A stretch of DNA of 64,000 nucleotides, taken from contig DDNP01000026.1 in NCBI GenBank assembly GCA_002341185.1, positions 9,733 through 73,732 on the forward strand. Direction: 5' to 3'. Positions 8,770 to 16,307 of this stretch are shown here, in pieces; the stretch's first letter is position 1; every line of letters starts with the position of its first letter. Made by a program: the position numbers and the translations under genes. Source of the stretch: Candidatus Neomicrothrix sp. UBA2517 (GTDB taxonomy: Bacteria > Actinomycetota > Acidimicrobiia > Acidimicrobiales > UBA8592). Under the pieces are notes generated by a model. That model was not told the origin of the DNA, searched no databases, and saw nothing but the letters and a program-made list of their open reading frames with translations.

Positions 8770-9378
8770 TCACCAGCCGCGATCAATCCACTTGTCTAAA
8801 TGTGGCCGCTCATCTCCGATCGTCGTGTTATCGCCATGACCAGGCAAAACAGCTGTTCTCTTATCAAGTGTGAATAATCGTTTGTCAATTGAGTCAATGA
8901 TCTTTTCAAAGTTACCACCCTCAAATTGGGTTGCTCCCGGGCCGCCAGGAAATAAGGTATCCCCGCTAAAAAGTATGGGTTTATCTTTGACCTTGAAGCA
9001 CATAGAACCAGGAGTGTGTCCGGGCGTCAAGATTGTTTCAAGCCTCACTCTCCCCACATTGATTATTGAATCATCTTCAAGTATTTCATCGTAACTCTCA
9101 AGCATGTGAGCATCTGCCTGCGTTACATGAACTGAATAGCCTGCATCTCTAACTTGCGGGACGGCTTGAATATGGTCCCAATGTCCATGGGTCTCTATGA
9201 CACTTTGGACATTAAGTTGTTTGCAGAGATCTAAGAGCAATTCATGTTCGTTGGCAGCATCAATAAGAAGGCCTTCTCCAGTTTGCTTGCAGCGGAGCAC
9301 AAAAACGTTATTGTCCATTGGCCCCACGACAACTTTATGAATCTCTAAATCAGAGTCTTTGAAATGTAAGGTAGACAT
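8770..9378 (-). CDS. MBL-fold hydrolase, glyoxalase II-like
   Basis: A 202-aa metallo-beta-lactamase-fold protein with the motif THGHWDH (H64, H66, D68, H69), then LTPGHTPGS, FSGDTLFPGG and LPGHGDNTTIG, the order of metal-binding blocks in small glyoxalase II-like hydrolases. It is shorter than true glyoxalase II and lacks its C-terminal substrate domain, so the thioester substrate is unknown. The start ATG 9378 has GAGGA 6 nt upstream. Transcribed alone, in the same direction as the suf unit. Confidence 0.85.
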   Translation of the reverse strand: MSTLHFKDSDLEIHKVVVGPMDNNVFVLRCKQTGEGLLIDAANEHELLLDLCKQLNVQSVIETHGHWDHIQAVPQVRDAGYSVHVTQADAHMLESYDEILEDDSIINVGRVRLETILTPGHTPGSMCFKVKDKPILFSGDTLFPGGPGATQFEGGNFEKIIDSIDKRLFTLDKRTAVLPGHGDNTTIGDERPHLDKWIDRGW

Positions 9379-9435
9379 AAATCCTCAAGTTAAAGATTAC
9401 TTGTTATTCTACAAAACAGCTAACGTTAAGTAGAG

Positions 9436-9915
9436 ATGTGGGTCTATATCGTCATTGCTTCAGTATTAGTTCTTGTTCCGGCATGGCTAACTGTAGTTTT
9501 GGTATCTGCGAGACTTAGGAACACTCCGGAACAGATTGTTTTTGATATCGATAAAGCAACCGATTACGTAGCAGATAACTTACCTGATGAAGTAACCAGA
9601 AAAATTTCCTACATTGACGTCGAAACGCTAATAAAGTTAGAGCTCACTTATCTGCGTCAGCGTGGCATTGCAAGTTATGGCAGCGTTGATTTCCTTGCTG
9701 AGAAGGCATCTAAAACAATTGATACGGTTCTTGCTCATGAAGATGAGCTAGTGGATCAACTACTTCGACAGGCTCATGAAAAGAATTTAGATATTGACGC
9801 ATTGGATATTGTCTGTGTAACCAATTTAGTTAATGAATACTTAGGCAAACTTGGTGTTGTGGGAGAAGAAGTGAGTGAATTTAGTTTTGGAGAAATTGAA
9901 GGCAGCGAAAGCTGA
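9436..9915 (+). CDS. Membrane-anchored protein of unknown function
   Basis: A 159-aa protein with one N-terminal membrane segment (about residues 3-25) followed by a mostly helical, acidic, probably cytoplasmic part. I do not recognise a family. It diverges from the MBL hydrolase gene and precedes the structured RNA region. There is no clear ribosome site; a TAACGT lies 9 nt before the ATG. The even codon use and uninterrupted frame support a real gene. Confidence 0.65.
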   Translation: MWVYIVIASVLVLVPAWLTVVLVSARLRNTPEQIVFDIDKATDYVADNLPDEVTRKISYIDVETLIKLELTYLRQRGIASYGSVDFLAEKASKTIDTVLAHEDELVDQLLRQAHEKNLDIDALDIVCVTNLVNEYLGKLGVVGEEVSEFSFGEIEGSES

Positions 9916-9923
9916 GTGAAAAC

Positions 9924-9952
9924 TTAGCCATTAGCAAATAGTGATTTATAAT
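9924..9952 (+). promoter_or_regulatory. Promoter of the structured RNA
   Basis: A perfect TATAAT at 9947-9952 has a weak TTAGCC -35 candidate at 9924-9929, 17 nt upstream. Transcription would start near 9958-9960, just before the RNA described at 9959-10164 and after the stop of the preceding gene. Confidence 0.5.
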
Positions 9953-9981
9953 TGTGTTACCAACGAAAGGAGGTGGTCCAA

Positions 9982-10026
9982 CTGAGTAGTAAAATTTCCG
10001 GGACCTTGGAGGTGGCCAGCCATTAG
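9982..10026 (+). CDS. Possible 14-codon mini-ORF with CTG start inside the RNA
   Basis: AAAGGAGGT, the strongest possible Shine-Dalgarno sequence, is followed 7-8 nt later by CTG and an open frame reading (M)SSKISGTLEVASH and then TAG. The TGGTCCA/TGGACCA helix encloses it. No ATG or GTG is in frame at that point, so initiation at CTG is an assumption. It could be a regulatory leader peptide, or the ribosome-like sequence could serve another purpose. Confidence 0.25.
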   Translation: MSSKISGTLEVASH

Positions 10027-10132
10027 CGGCCCCTGGACCATTTGTGAATTCAAACTGGGCACCCGCAAAAGGACGGTCAGGTTCGGTCCCACCTGATCCA
10101 AAATTTGGAACGGAACTTTGTGAGCCAGGTGA

Positions 10133-10164
10133 GATGGGGAAACTTTCGGGTTTCCCCATCTTTT
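10133..10164 (+). terminator. Intrinsic terminator of the structured RNA
   Basis: An 11-bp perfect stem GATGGGGAAAC (10133-10143) with GTTTCCCCATC (10150-10160), a 6-nt loop and TTTT at 10161-10164. It is the clearest Rho-independent terminator in the window. Confidence 0.85.
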
Positions 10165-10221
10165 GTTATGTATAGTCGTCATACGAGCTTCACTTTTCAT
10201 AGAATTAAGATCGGAGGATTT

Positions 10222-10413
10222 ATGAAACGACCTGTACGTGTAGAACATTTTCAATGGTTAGGGGATAAGCGCACTCAAATCGTGTACGACCTAGATGCAG
10301 TCGTTGATGAAGGAATAATCAACGAGCTAATGCAATCGGAAATGTACCTAGTATTTAGTCCTGACACTTTACCAGAAGCCCGAAATAGGGGTTACCGGCA
10401 TAGAAAAGCATAG
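10222..10413 (+). CDS. Small conserved-looking protein of unknown function (63 aa)
   Basis: ATG 10222 has GGAGG 6 nt upstream (TCGGAGGATTT), so I take this start over the open frame further up, which would cross the terminator. The product is soluble and basic at its C-terminus, with a FSPDTLPEARNRGYR segment. I do not recognise a named domain. It is the first gene of a tight operon with an alpha/beta hydrolase (9-nt gap) and RNase HI. Confidence 0.7.
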   Translation: MKRPVRVEHFQWLGDKRTQIVYDLDAVVDEGIINELMQSEMYLVFSPDTLPEARNRGYRHRKA

Positions 10414-10422
10414 TGAGCTTTT

Positions 10423-11220
10423 GTGATACTCCGCTTTGAATCAGATGGTTTGGAATTAACTGGAAGATTATCCAAGCCTGAAAATGCGGCAAAAGGTTTC
10501 GCAACAGGGCTTGTACTTTGCCATGGATTTCCGTCATTATCAGCTGGGGATCATGATATTGCTCAATCATATTATGACTTGGCTGACTTAATTTCTGAAC
10601 AACTCGGGTGGACAGTATTTGCAGTAACTTTTCGAGGATGCGGAAACTCACAAGGAAACTTTTCCTTGCAAGGTTGGTTAAACGATGTGATTAACGCAAC
10701 GGAATACCTATTACGAGAAGAGCAAATAAACGTCGCATATGCGGCAGGTTTCGGAACTGGAGGAGCAATGGCAATTAATGCCGCTAGCAGATGTGATGCA
10801 CTTGTAGGTGTTGCTGCTGTTTCACCACCTTCCGATTTCAATGATTGGATTGATGAACCAGAAGACCTTCTTCGCTACGCAAGAAGAGCAGGGGTAATCC
10901 GTGATCCTCAATACCCCAAAGATATTGAACTATGGGCGAACGAGCTTTCGAGAATACAGACAGTCAGCGCTGCTGAAGCTATGGAAGGAAAACCTTTATT
11001 GCTCGTTCATGGGTCCGATGACCGAGTAGTCCCATCGTTTGATGCCCGTGTACTTGCCGATGCTCACGGATCTGCAGATCTTCGAATTATTGATGGAGCA
11101 ACGCACCGTTTGCGCTTTGACCCAAGAACAACAGCAGTTCTAATCGGCTGGTTAGATCGCAAAAATCGAACACATATCAAGAAAACGGAACCAGAGTATT
11201 TGCCATCGGAAGGGAAGTAG
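10423..11220 (+). CDS. Alpha/beta-hydrolase fold protein lacking the nucleophile serine
   Basis: A 265-aa protein of the alpha/beta-hydrolase fold: HGFPS oxyanion region (34-38), the nucleophile elbow, HGSDDRVVP with the acid residue (196-204) and GATHRLR with H228. At the elbow the usual G-x-S-x-G reads GFGTG (109-113), so Gly111 (codon GGA) replaces the serine. The acid and histidine remain. It may be inactive as an esterase, use another residue, or act as a binding protein. GTG 10423 is the start. RNase HI follows after 2 nt. Confidence 0.8.
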   Translation: MILRFESDGLELTGRLSKPENAAKGFATGLVLCHGFPSLSAGDHDIAQSYYDLADLISEQLGWTVFAVTFRGCGNSQGNFSLQGWLNDVINATEYLLREEQINVAYAAGFGTGGAMAINAASRCDALVGVAAVSPPSDFNDWIDEPEDLLRYARRAGVIRDPQYPKDIELWANELSRIQTVSAAEAMEGKPLLLVHGSDDRVVPSFDARVLADAHGSADLRIIDGATHRLRFDPRTTAVLIGWLDRKNRTHIKKTEPEYLPSEGK

Positions 11221-11222
11221 CT

Positions 11223-11690
11223 ATGACAGGGCGTAATCAGATTTATACAGATGGGGCATGTAGCGGTAACCCCGGCCCAGGTGGATGGGCATGGATAAGC
11301 ACATCAGGGCAGTTCGCCTCAGGCTTTGCTGACCATTCGACAAATCAACGAATGGAAATTACAGCGGCCATGGAAGCAGTTTTCAATAATTCTGGCCCTT
11401 TGGAAATTCTTAGTGACTCAACTTATGTAGTTCATTGTTTTAGAGATGAATGGTGGAAAGGTTGGTTAAATCGTAATTGGAAAAATAGCCAGCGGAAACC
11501 TGTTGCCAATAAAGATTTGTGGGAGCCATTTATTGAAGAAGTAGCTCAACGTGACATAGTTTTTTCATGGGTTAAAGCTCATGCCGGAGACTACTGGAAT
11601 GAAATGGCTGATCAGCTAGCTGTCGAGGCAGGTTATTTGCAGTCAACAAGAAAGGGCAACGAGCCTCCCAAGGGCGTTGCAAAGCCTTAG
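11223..11690 (+). CDS. rnhA: Ribonuclease HI
   Basis: A 155-aa RNase HI that cuts the RNA strand of RNA-DNA hybrids. The DEDD metal residues are visible as D10 (YTDGACSGNPGPGG), E45 (RMEITAAMEA), D65 (LSDSTYVV) and D130 (NEMADQLA), and the WVKAHAGD segment holds the flexible His. The length and motif spacing are standard. It is the last gene of the 10222-11690 operon. Confidence 0.95.
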   Translation: MTGRNQIYTDGACSGNPGPGGWAWISTSGQFASGFADHSTNQRMEITAAMEAVFNNSGPLEILSDSTYVVHCFRDEWWKGWLNRNWKNSQRKPVANKDLWEPFIEEVAQRDIVFSWVKAHAGDYWNEMADQLAVEAGYLQSTRKGNEPPKGVAKP

Positions 11691-11743
11691 ACAGAGGACT
11701 ATAACTCGTACTAGCCTAATCATGTCGGCAAGGGAGGTCAGTA

Positions 11744-12709
11744 ATGCCATATCCACAGGAAATAATTGACTTAGGAGAAAAGGTCAAGAACTGGGGTCGC
11801 TGGGGAGATGATGATCAAATAGGAACCATCAACTTTATTACCGATGAAGTAGTGAAGGAAGCCACTAACTGTGTGAAAAGTGGTAAACGGTTTTCATTGG
11901 CATTCCCTTTACAACAGCAAGGTGGACTGCAACTTGGGTCTATGCCTGGAAGAGTAAATCCACTTAGAACGATGATTCAATTAAACACGCCAGTCATTGG
12001 GGATCCCACACAATTTTGCACCTCGGATGATGTTGTAACTATGGGTTTGCAGGCAGCTACACACTGGGATGGGCTATGTCATGCAAGTTGGAATGGGAAA
12101 ATTTATGGGAATAGAGATGCTTCAACAATTACCTATGATGGGGCATCAGCTTGCGGTATTGAGAAAATAACGTCTCTAACCGGCAGAGGAGTGTTGCTTG
12201 ACATCGCCTCCTTACATAGCGTCGAAGAGCTTCCAGGGGGGCATGCAATTAGTTATGAGGATTGCGTCAACGCTGAGAAGAAACAAGGGGTAAAGGTAAA
12301 GAGTGGTGACATTCTGCTACTCCGAACTGGCATGATGGCAAAAGCAAAACGAGGTGATGTGGTGAGTTATGGAAGCGGCACTCCAATAGAAGGGTCACCA
12401 ATGCCTGGATTCCCAGGAGTTGGGCTAGGAGCCGTTGAGTTTTTCTATGATCGTCAAATTGCGGCAGTTGCTATAGACACAATCACATTTGAAGTAATGC
12501 CTTGGGATCCGAAAGTACCTGGCGCAATTCTGCCAATCCATTGTATTAATCTCGTCATGATGGGTCTGACTCAAGGACAAAATTGGGATTTAGAAGAATT
12601 AACTGTTGACTGCCAAAACGATGGCCAATGGGACTTTTTCCTAGAAGCAAGCCCCCAACCGTTTGTTGGAGGTATCGGTTCGCCCGTCAACCCAGTTGCT
12701 ATAAAATAG
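11744..12709 (+). CDS. Cyclase-family protein (kynurenine formamidase-like)
   Basis: A 321-aa member of the cyclase family (PF04199-like). The metal-binding block reads ATHWDGLCHASWNGK, a variant of HxGTHxDxPxH, and HAISYED and GDILLLRTG are also typical. Relatives hydrolyse amides or lactones, including N-formylkynurenine, but this longer actinobacterial type has no assigned substrate. ATG 11744 has a strong GGGAGGT ribosome site. It is a single-gene unit ending 3 nt from the convergent HAD gene. Confidence 0.8.
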   Translation: MPYPQEIIDLGEKVKNWGRWGDDDQIGTINFITDEVVKEATNCVKSGKRFSLAFPLQQQGGLQLGSMPGRVNPLRTMIQLNTPVIGDPTQFCTSDDVVTMGLQAATHWDGLCHASWNGKIYGNRDASTITYDGASACGIEKITSLTGRGVLLDIASLHSVEELPGGHAISYEDCVNAEKKQGVKVKSGDILLLRTGMMAKAKRGDVVSYGSGTPIEGSPMPGFPGVGLGAVEFFYDRQIAAVAIDTITFEVMPWDPKVPGAILPIHCINLVMMGLTQGQNWDLEELTVDCQNDGQWDFFLEASPQPFVGGIGSPVNPVAIK

Positions 12710-12712
12710 CTC

Positions 12713-13282
12713 TTAAATCCAAATTTGATGATCAGCCATAGCTAGCATTTCGCTGTCACCCTTAGAATTGCCATATCCCCAAACCTCTGAGGTTTCTTCC
12801 CCTAACCACTTTTTGAGTAAACGAGCCTTTTCGACTCCGCGCACATTATCGCCAATCATTTCCCCGGTTAGGAAATCATCTATAGTTTCTAACTCAACAG
12901 CAAATACATGATCAAACCCCAATCGTGAACCGAGTGGTCTTGTGTATGAACCTAATGACGCTGTAATCATTACCAACTGATGTCCTTGGTTTCTGTGATC
13001 AGATATGCATCGCAAAGTCTCTTTGCGGAGCCTATTCTCAATGCTATTCGCATAGCGAATCCCATCTTTAAGAAATTTCTCTACAGAATATCCTGCAAAT
13101 GTTTTTCTTATTAGGTTTGCCTTTGTATTATCTCTTAAACTTTGATCGTTCTTTTGGAACAGTGCTTTGGGTAGGGAATCCAAAACATTAATAACCCCGT
13201 AGGAAAGCATAAAAGGGAAAAAAGTATCTCGTTTGGTGATCGTCCCATCAAAATCAAAAACTGCAACTTTACGTTTGTGCAT
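12713..13282 (-). CDS. HAD-superfamily IB phosphatase (SerB-like)
   Basis: A 189-aa HAD hydrolase starting at ATG 13282, giving the N-terminus MHKRKVAVFDFDGTIT with catalytic D10 and D12. Later blocks MITASLGSY (motif II) and YGNSKGDSEML (motif III/IV) fit subfamily IB. Relatives dephosphorylate phosphoserine or lysophospholipids; the substrate here is unknown. A TTG start at 13303 is possible. The gene overlaps the 3' end of the SRPBCC gene and belongs to the 14619-12713 operon. Confidence 0.85.
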   Translation of the reverse strand: MHKRKVAVFDFDGTITKRDTFFPFMLSYGVINVLDSLPKALFQKNDQSLRDNTKANLIRKTFAGYSVEKFLKDGIRYANSIENRLRKETLRCISDHRNQGHQLVMITASLGSYTRPLGSRLGFDHVFAVELETIDDFLTGEMIGDNVRGVEKARLLKKWLGEETSEVWGYGNSKGDSEMLAMADHQIWI

Positions 13283-13730
13283 TGTTTGCCAAAAATTTTG
13301 CAAGGCGCTGAAGCGTCCGCTCTATGTTTTCAGGGTGGCTTTCAGGATACCCAGCCACTTCAATTAGACGAGGGAATACCGAGTATGACCAATCGAATGT
13401 CTCCGTTATCCTTGTTCCGTCTGGAACATCATCGAGTTTATAACGCCATCGGTGTTTGCCAAGATGCGCCCATGCTATTAAACGGTCTTCGCCATATTCA
13501 ACTACTGTACTTTTTACACGGTATCTTATTCCCCACATTTTCATCTTGGCTTTAAATGAATCACCAACGGCGTTTAGCGGTCCTCCAATTACGAGACCTT
13601 TGACTGATCCAGATCCGTCAAATTCGGAGTGGAGTCGGGGGTTTGAGATTACATCAAAAATTTGGCTGCGAGAATAGGGGACTACGACACTTGCGGAAAT
13701 GCTTTTCTGAGGGTAGTGCTTTTTCGCCAT
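13269..13730 (-). CDS. SRPBCC-fold (polyketide cyclase/dehydrase-like) protein
   Basis: A 153-aa START/SRPBCC-type lipid-binding-fold protein: an N-terminal SASVVVPYSRSQIFDVISNP strand-helix, central beta strands and a C-terminal helix ending in TLQRLAKFLA. Such proteins bind hydrophobic ligands, and many are of unknown function in actinobacteria. It begins one base after the epimerase stop and overlaps the HAD gene by 14 nt, so the three are co-transcribed. Confidence 0.75.
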   Translation of the reverse strand: MAKKHYPQKSISASVVVPYSRSQIFDVISNPRLHSEFDGSGSVKGLVIGGPLNAVGDSFKAKMKMWGIRYRVKSTVVEYGEDRLIAWAHLGKHRWRYKLDDVPDGTRITETFDWSYSVFPRLIEVAGYPESHPENIERTLQRLAKFLANNAQT

Positions 13731-13731
13731 T

Positions 13732-14619
13732 TTATTTTTTCAAAATATCGGGTAGCGACGCGTCAAGGTCAGAGTGACGGAATTCAAAACCATTTTCTAA
13801 AGCTCTTTTGGGAATAACTCTGGCACTAGTTTCAATCAAGTTTGTAGCTAGCTCACCTCCAAGGAGCAATTTGGGTCCAAACATTGGTATGGGGAAAATA
13901 GTTGGTCTGCTTACAGCGCGACCTAGTGATTTCGTAAACTCCAGATTGGTGACTGGATTGGGTGCAGTTAAATTCACAGGCCCAGAGAGATCAACAGTCA
14001 ATAACCAAGTGATTAGCCGTATCTCGTCTTCAAGAGAAATCCAGCTCCAAAATTGCGAGCCAGAGCCTAACTTTCCTCCTATGCCTAACTTAAAGAAGGG
14101 AAGCGTTTTCTTCATCATTCCATCCTGCGGAGATTGGACTAATCCGGTTCGAAGGTGAGTAACGCGGATTCCAGCCTCTTCAGCTTCGGAAGTGGACTTC
14201 TCCCACTGATCAACGACATCCGATAGAAACCCTGAGCCCCTTGATGAATCCTCATCTAGCTCTTCGTCGCCGCGACTTCCGTAAATCCCGATTGCAGACC
14301 CACTTAAAAGAACTGTAGGAGGATTTGTGAGATTTACTATAGATTTTGTCAATAGCTTTGTTCCTTCCACCCGGCTGTCAAGAATTCTGCTCTTTTGTTT
14401 ATCAGTCCATCTCCTTGAAGCAATATTTTCTCCAGCAAGGTGGATGACTGCATCTACCCCTTCTAGCTTTTCTGCTTCTATCTGTCCCGAAGTTGGGTCC
14501 CATAAAACATCCCCAGATCTGCTACGACTAACGGATAGAATTTTATGCCCGTCCTTTTCCAAGGAAGACCTGAGCGCTGACCCGATAAAGCCAGATGCAC
14601 CAGTTATAGCTATTAACAT
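13732..14619 (-). CDS. TIGR01777-type NAD-dependent epimerase
   Basis: A 295-aa extended-SDR protein with the cofactor motif TGASGFIGS near the N-terminus, HLAGENIASRRW, SGSAIGIYGSRGDE and the C-terminal LLLGGELA...VIPKRALENGFEF region that marks the TIGR01777/DUF1731 group (YfcH-like). Its substrate is unknown in most bacteria. ATG 14619 has an AAGGGG ribosome site. It heads the operon with the SRPBCC and HAD genes. Confidence 0.85.
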   Translation of the reverse strand: MLIAITGASGFIGSALRSSLEKDGHKILSVSRSRSGDVLWDPTSGQIEAEKLEGVDAVIHLAGENIASRRWTDKQKSRILDSRVEGTKLLTKSIVNLTNPPTVLLSGSAIGIYGSRGDEELDEDSSRGSGFLSDVVDQWEKSTSEAEEAGIRVTHLRTGLVQSPQDGMMKKTLPFFKLGIGGKLGSGSQFWSWISLEDEIRLITWLLTVDLSGPVNLTAPNPVTNLEFTKSLGRAVSRPTIFPIPMFGPKLLLGGELATNLIETSARVIPKRALENGFEFRHSDLDASLPDILKK

Positions 14620-14740
14620 AGAAACCCCTTCGGATTGAACGTTCGACAGTTTCTCAATTGTATTAAACTAAGTGGCTTCTTGCATGGTATGTGACGTCTA
14701 ACACCCTCATGATTTTCTATGTAGGTATTTCTACACGGCT

Positions 14741-14971
14741 ATGGCAAACTTAAATATGAATTCCGATGAATTAGATGAACAGATTCTGCCTCATATAGAT
14801 GAAACTAAAGCAAAAGGTTCGGGCGCTGTGATTCTAGGTGCTGCGATGCTGGCAATAGGCGAAATTCTTGAGCCTGAAAAGACTTCCGTTGAAATTACTG
14901 AGGTCTCAGATGATCATGTTCCTGACGGGGGATTGGATCTACACTTCGGTGACTTGCCACCTTTGGATTAA
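14741..14971 (+). CDS. Small acidic protein of unknown function (76 aa)
   Basis: A very acidic 76-aa protein with a short glycine/alanine-rich hydrophobic stretch (about residues 26-42) that could be one membrane segment or a buried helix. I do not recognise a family. It diverges from the epimerase gene and ends 4 nt from the convergent dprE1 stop. No clear ribosome site is seen. The uninterrupted frame and typical composition favour a gene. Confidence 0.5.
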   Translation: MANLNMNSDELDEQILPHIDETKAKGSGAVILGAAMLAIGEILEPEKTSVEITEVSDDHVPDGGLDLHFGDLPPLD

Positions 14972-14975
14972 GAGA

Positions 14976-16307
14976 TTAACTACAAAGTTTTAGTCGTCGG
15001 GAAAGGTCGCTTTGCCATATTCCCTTAGGGTCAAATTCTTTCTGTATAGCTTTCCAATGTGCGAGTCGCGGATACATTTTGCCCAAGAGGCCTGAATCAA
15101 CACATGAGTCTTTCGCTAGATAGATACGCCCTGTTGCGTTAGCGATCAGGGGGTTATATTTGCTGATATAGCGGTATGAGTCTTGGTTGGCCGGTAGGTC
15201 AATAGCTAACGTCCACCCTGGAGAGCAAAAGGACAAATAGCTTTCGCTAGCCTCACCGCATCTTTTAAGCACGGCTAATGACGGAAGTGCGCTGGTTTTG
15301 TTAAATCCCATAATAATTTCCTCAAGAAGTGAGGTTTCTTTATCGGGCAGAATAAATTGCCATTGAATGAGTCCGGATTTGCCGTAAAGGCTATTCCAGT
15401 TCCGGATTCTATCGAGAGGGAAAAGGTAATTTCGTATTGATGCAACGCTTATGTCTTTAGCTTTGGAAGAGAATAGGTATTTCAAATTATTATGTGTTCT
15501 GCAAATTCGGGGCGTAACCACGTTGACGTTTCGTGGTTTTGGGAGATGTATTTGATTGAAGCGTTTTGATTTCTCCCAATCTTGGCCATGTTGATAGACA
15601 GAAGCTGATTTTACAATCCCCCTTCCGAGTTGACTTGAAGTGAGAAGGTCAAGCCATGCAACAGCATATTCTTCTGAGGCAGTGGCATCATCAAAACCCT
15701 TTAGGAGTGTTGAGAGGTTTTCATAGCACTTGGTTTGAACTTTGACAGAGGTGCCAGCGATACGCTGCAAACGAAGGGTTGCGCTAGTTATTAAACCGGT
15801 GAGCCCTAATCCACCTATTGTTGCCCAAAACAACTGATTTTCCGTTTCTCTACTGCAGCGGATAATTGATCCATCAGAGATCATCACGTTAAGTTCTTCA
15901 CAACAAGACGCGATAGATGATTGGTGCCAGTGATTCTTGCCATGAGCATCGGCTGCAAGTGCACCACCAATAGTGATGTGCTGTGAGCCGGGGATCACTG
16001 GAAGGATCCACCCAAGGGGAATAGTCGCGTCCAAAAGCTGCCCTATGGACATTCCTCCTTTAACGTTTATAAGACCAGATATAGGCATTTCTAAATTTTC
16101 TAAATGATCTTGCTGTGTGAGTGAGATCATCAGCCCATCAGTAACTAATGCTTGATCCCCATAACTTCGTCCTGCTCCACGGGGGATAACGCTTGAAGGT
16201 TCAGAGTTCACAACAGTTTCAACCACATTCGCTATCTGAGAATGTGTTCGATGTTCAGCAAAAACCCTTTTGTTATTTCCCCAACTATGAGAAATCATCT
16301 TAGACAT
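14976..16307 (-). CDS. dprE1: Decaprenylphosphoryl-ribose 2-oxidase DprE1
   Basis: A 443-aa VAO-type flavoprotein. PRGAGRSYGD (42-51) is the FAD loop, and DAHGKNH with H122 matches the conserved DprE1 histidine region. The C-terminal AKDS block and PKGIWQSDLSRRLKL are typical. DprE1 oxidises decaprenylphosphoryl-ribose as the first half of epimerisation to the arabinose donor for cell-wall arabinan. ATG 16307 has GGGG 7 nt upstream and overlaps the UbiA stop by 8 nt. At the position of M. tuberculosis Cys387 (GWNICVDFP) this protein has GWTLAIDLP with A368. DprE2 is not in the window. Confidence 0.9.
   Translation of the reverse strand: MSKMISHSWGNNKRVFAEHRTHSQIANVVETVVNSEPSSVIPRGAGRSYGDQALVTDGLMISLTQQDHLENLEMPISGLINVKGGMSIGQLLDATIPLGWILPVIPGSQHITIGGALAADAHGKNHWHQSSIASCCEELNVMISDGSIIRCSRETENQLFWATIGGLGLTGLITSATLRLQRIAGTSVKVQTKCYENLSTLLKGFDDATASEEYAVAWLDLLTSSQLGRGIVKSASVYQHGQDWEKSKRFNQIHLPKPRNVNVVTPRICRTHNNLKYLFSSKAKDISVASIRNYLFPLDRIRNWNSLYGKSGLIQWQFILPDKETSLLEEIIMGFNKTSALPSLAVLKRCGEASESYLSFCSPGWTLAIDLPANQDSYRYISKYNPLIANATGRIYLAKDSCVDSGLLGKMYPRLAHWKAIQKEFDPKGIWQSDLSRRLKLCS

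Larger units (their letters stand above)
9959..10164 (+). ncRNA. Candidate structured small RNA or mini-ORF mRNA, family not recognised
   Basis: This roughly 205-nt stretch has a consensus -10 box just upstream and a perfect intrinsic terminator at its end. Visible helices are TGGTCCA (9974-9980) with TGGACCA (10034-10040); GGCC (10014-10017) with GGCC (10028-10031), extended by an inner GC/GC pair; and an 8-bp stem 10075-10082 with 10091-10098 including one G-T wobble. Near the 5' end, GAAAGGAGGTGGTCCAAC (9965-9982) differs at only two positions from the complement of the usual bacterial 16S 3' tail. It is not tmRNA, SRP RNA, RNase P RNA or 6S RNA as I know them. Confidence 0.5.

Noticed and set aside
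9881..10254. Two overlapping open frames on the minus strand over the structured RNA
   Set aside because: They cross the plus-strand promoter and terminator, have no ribosome site, and their composition is not protein-like.
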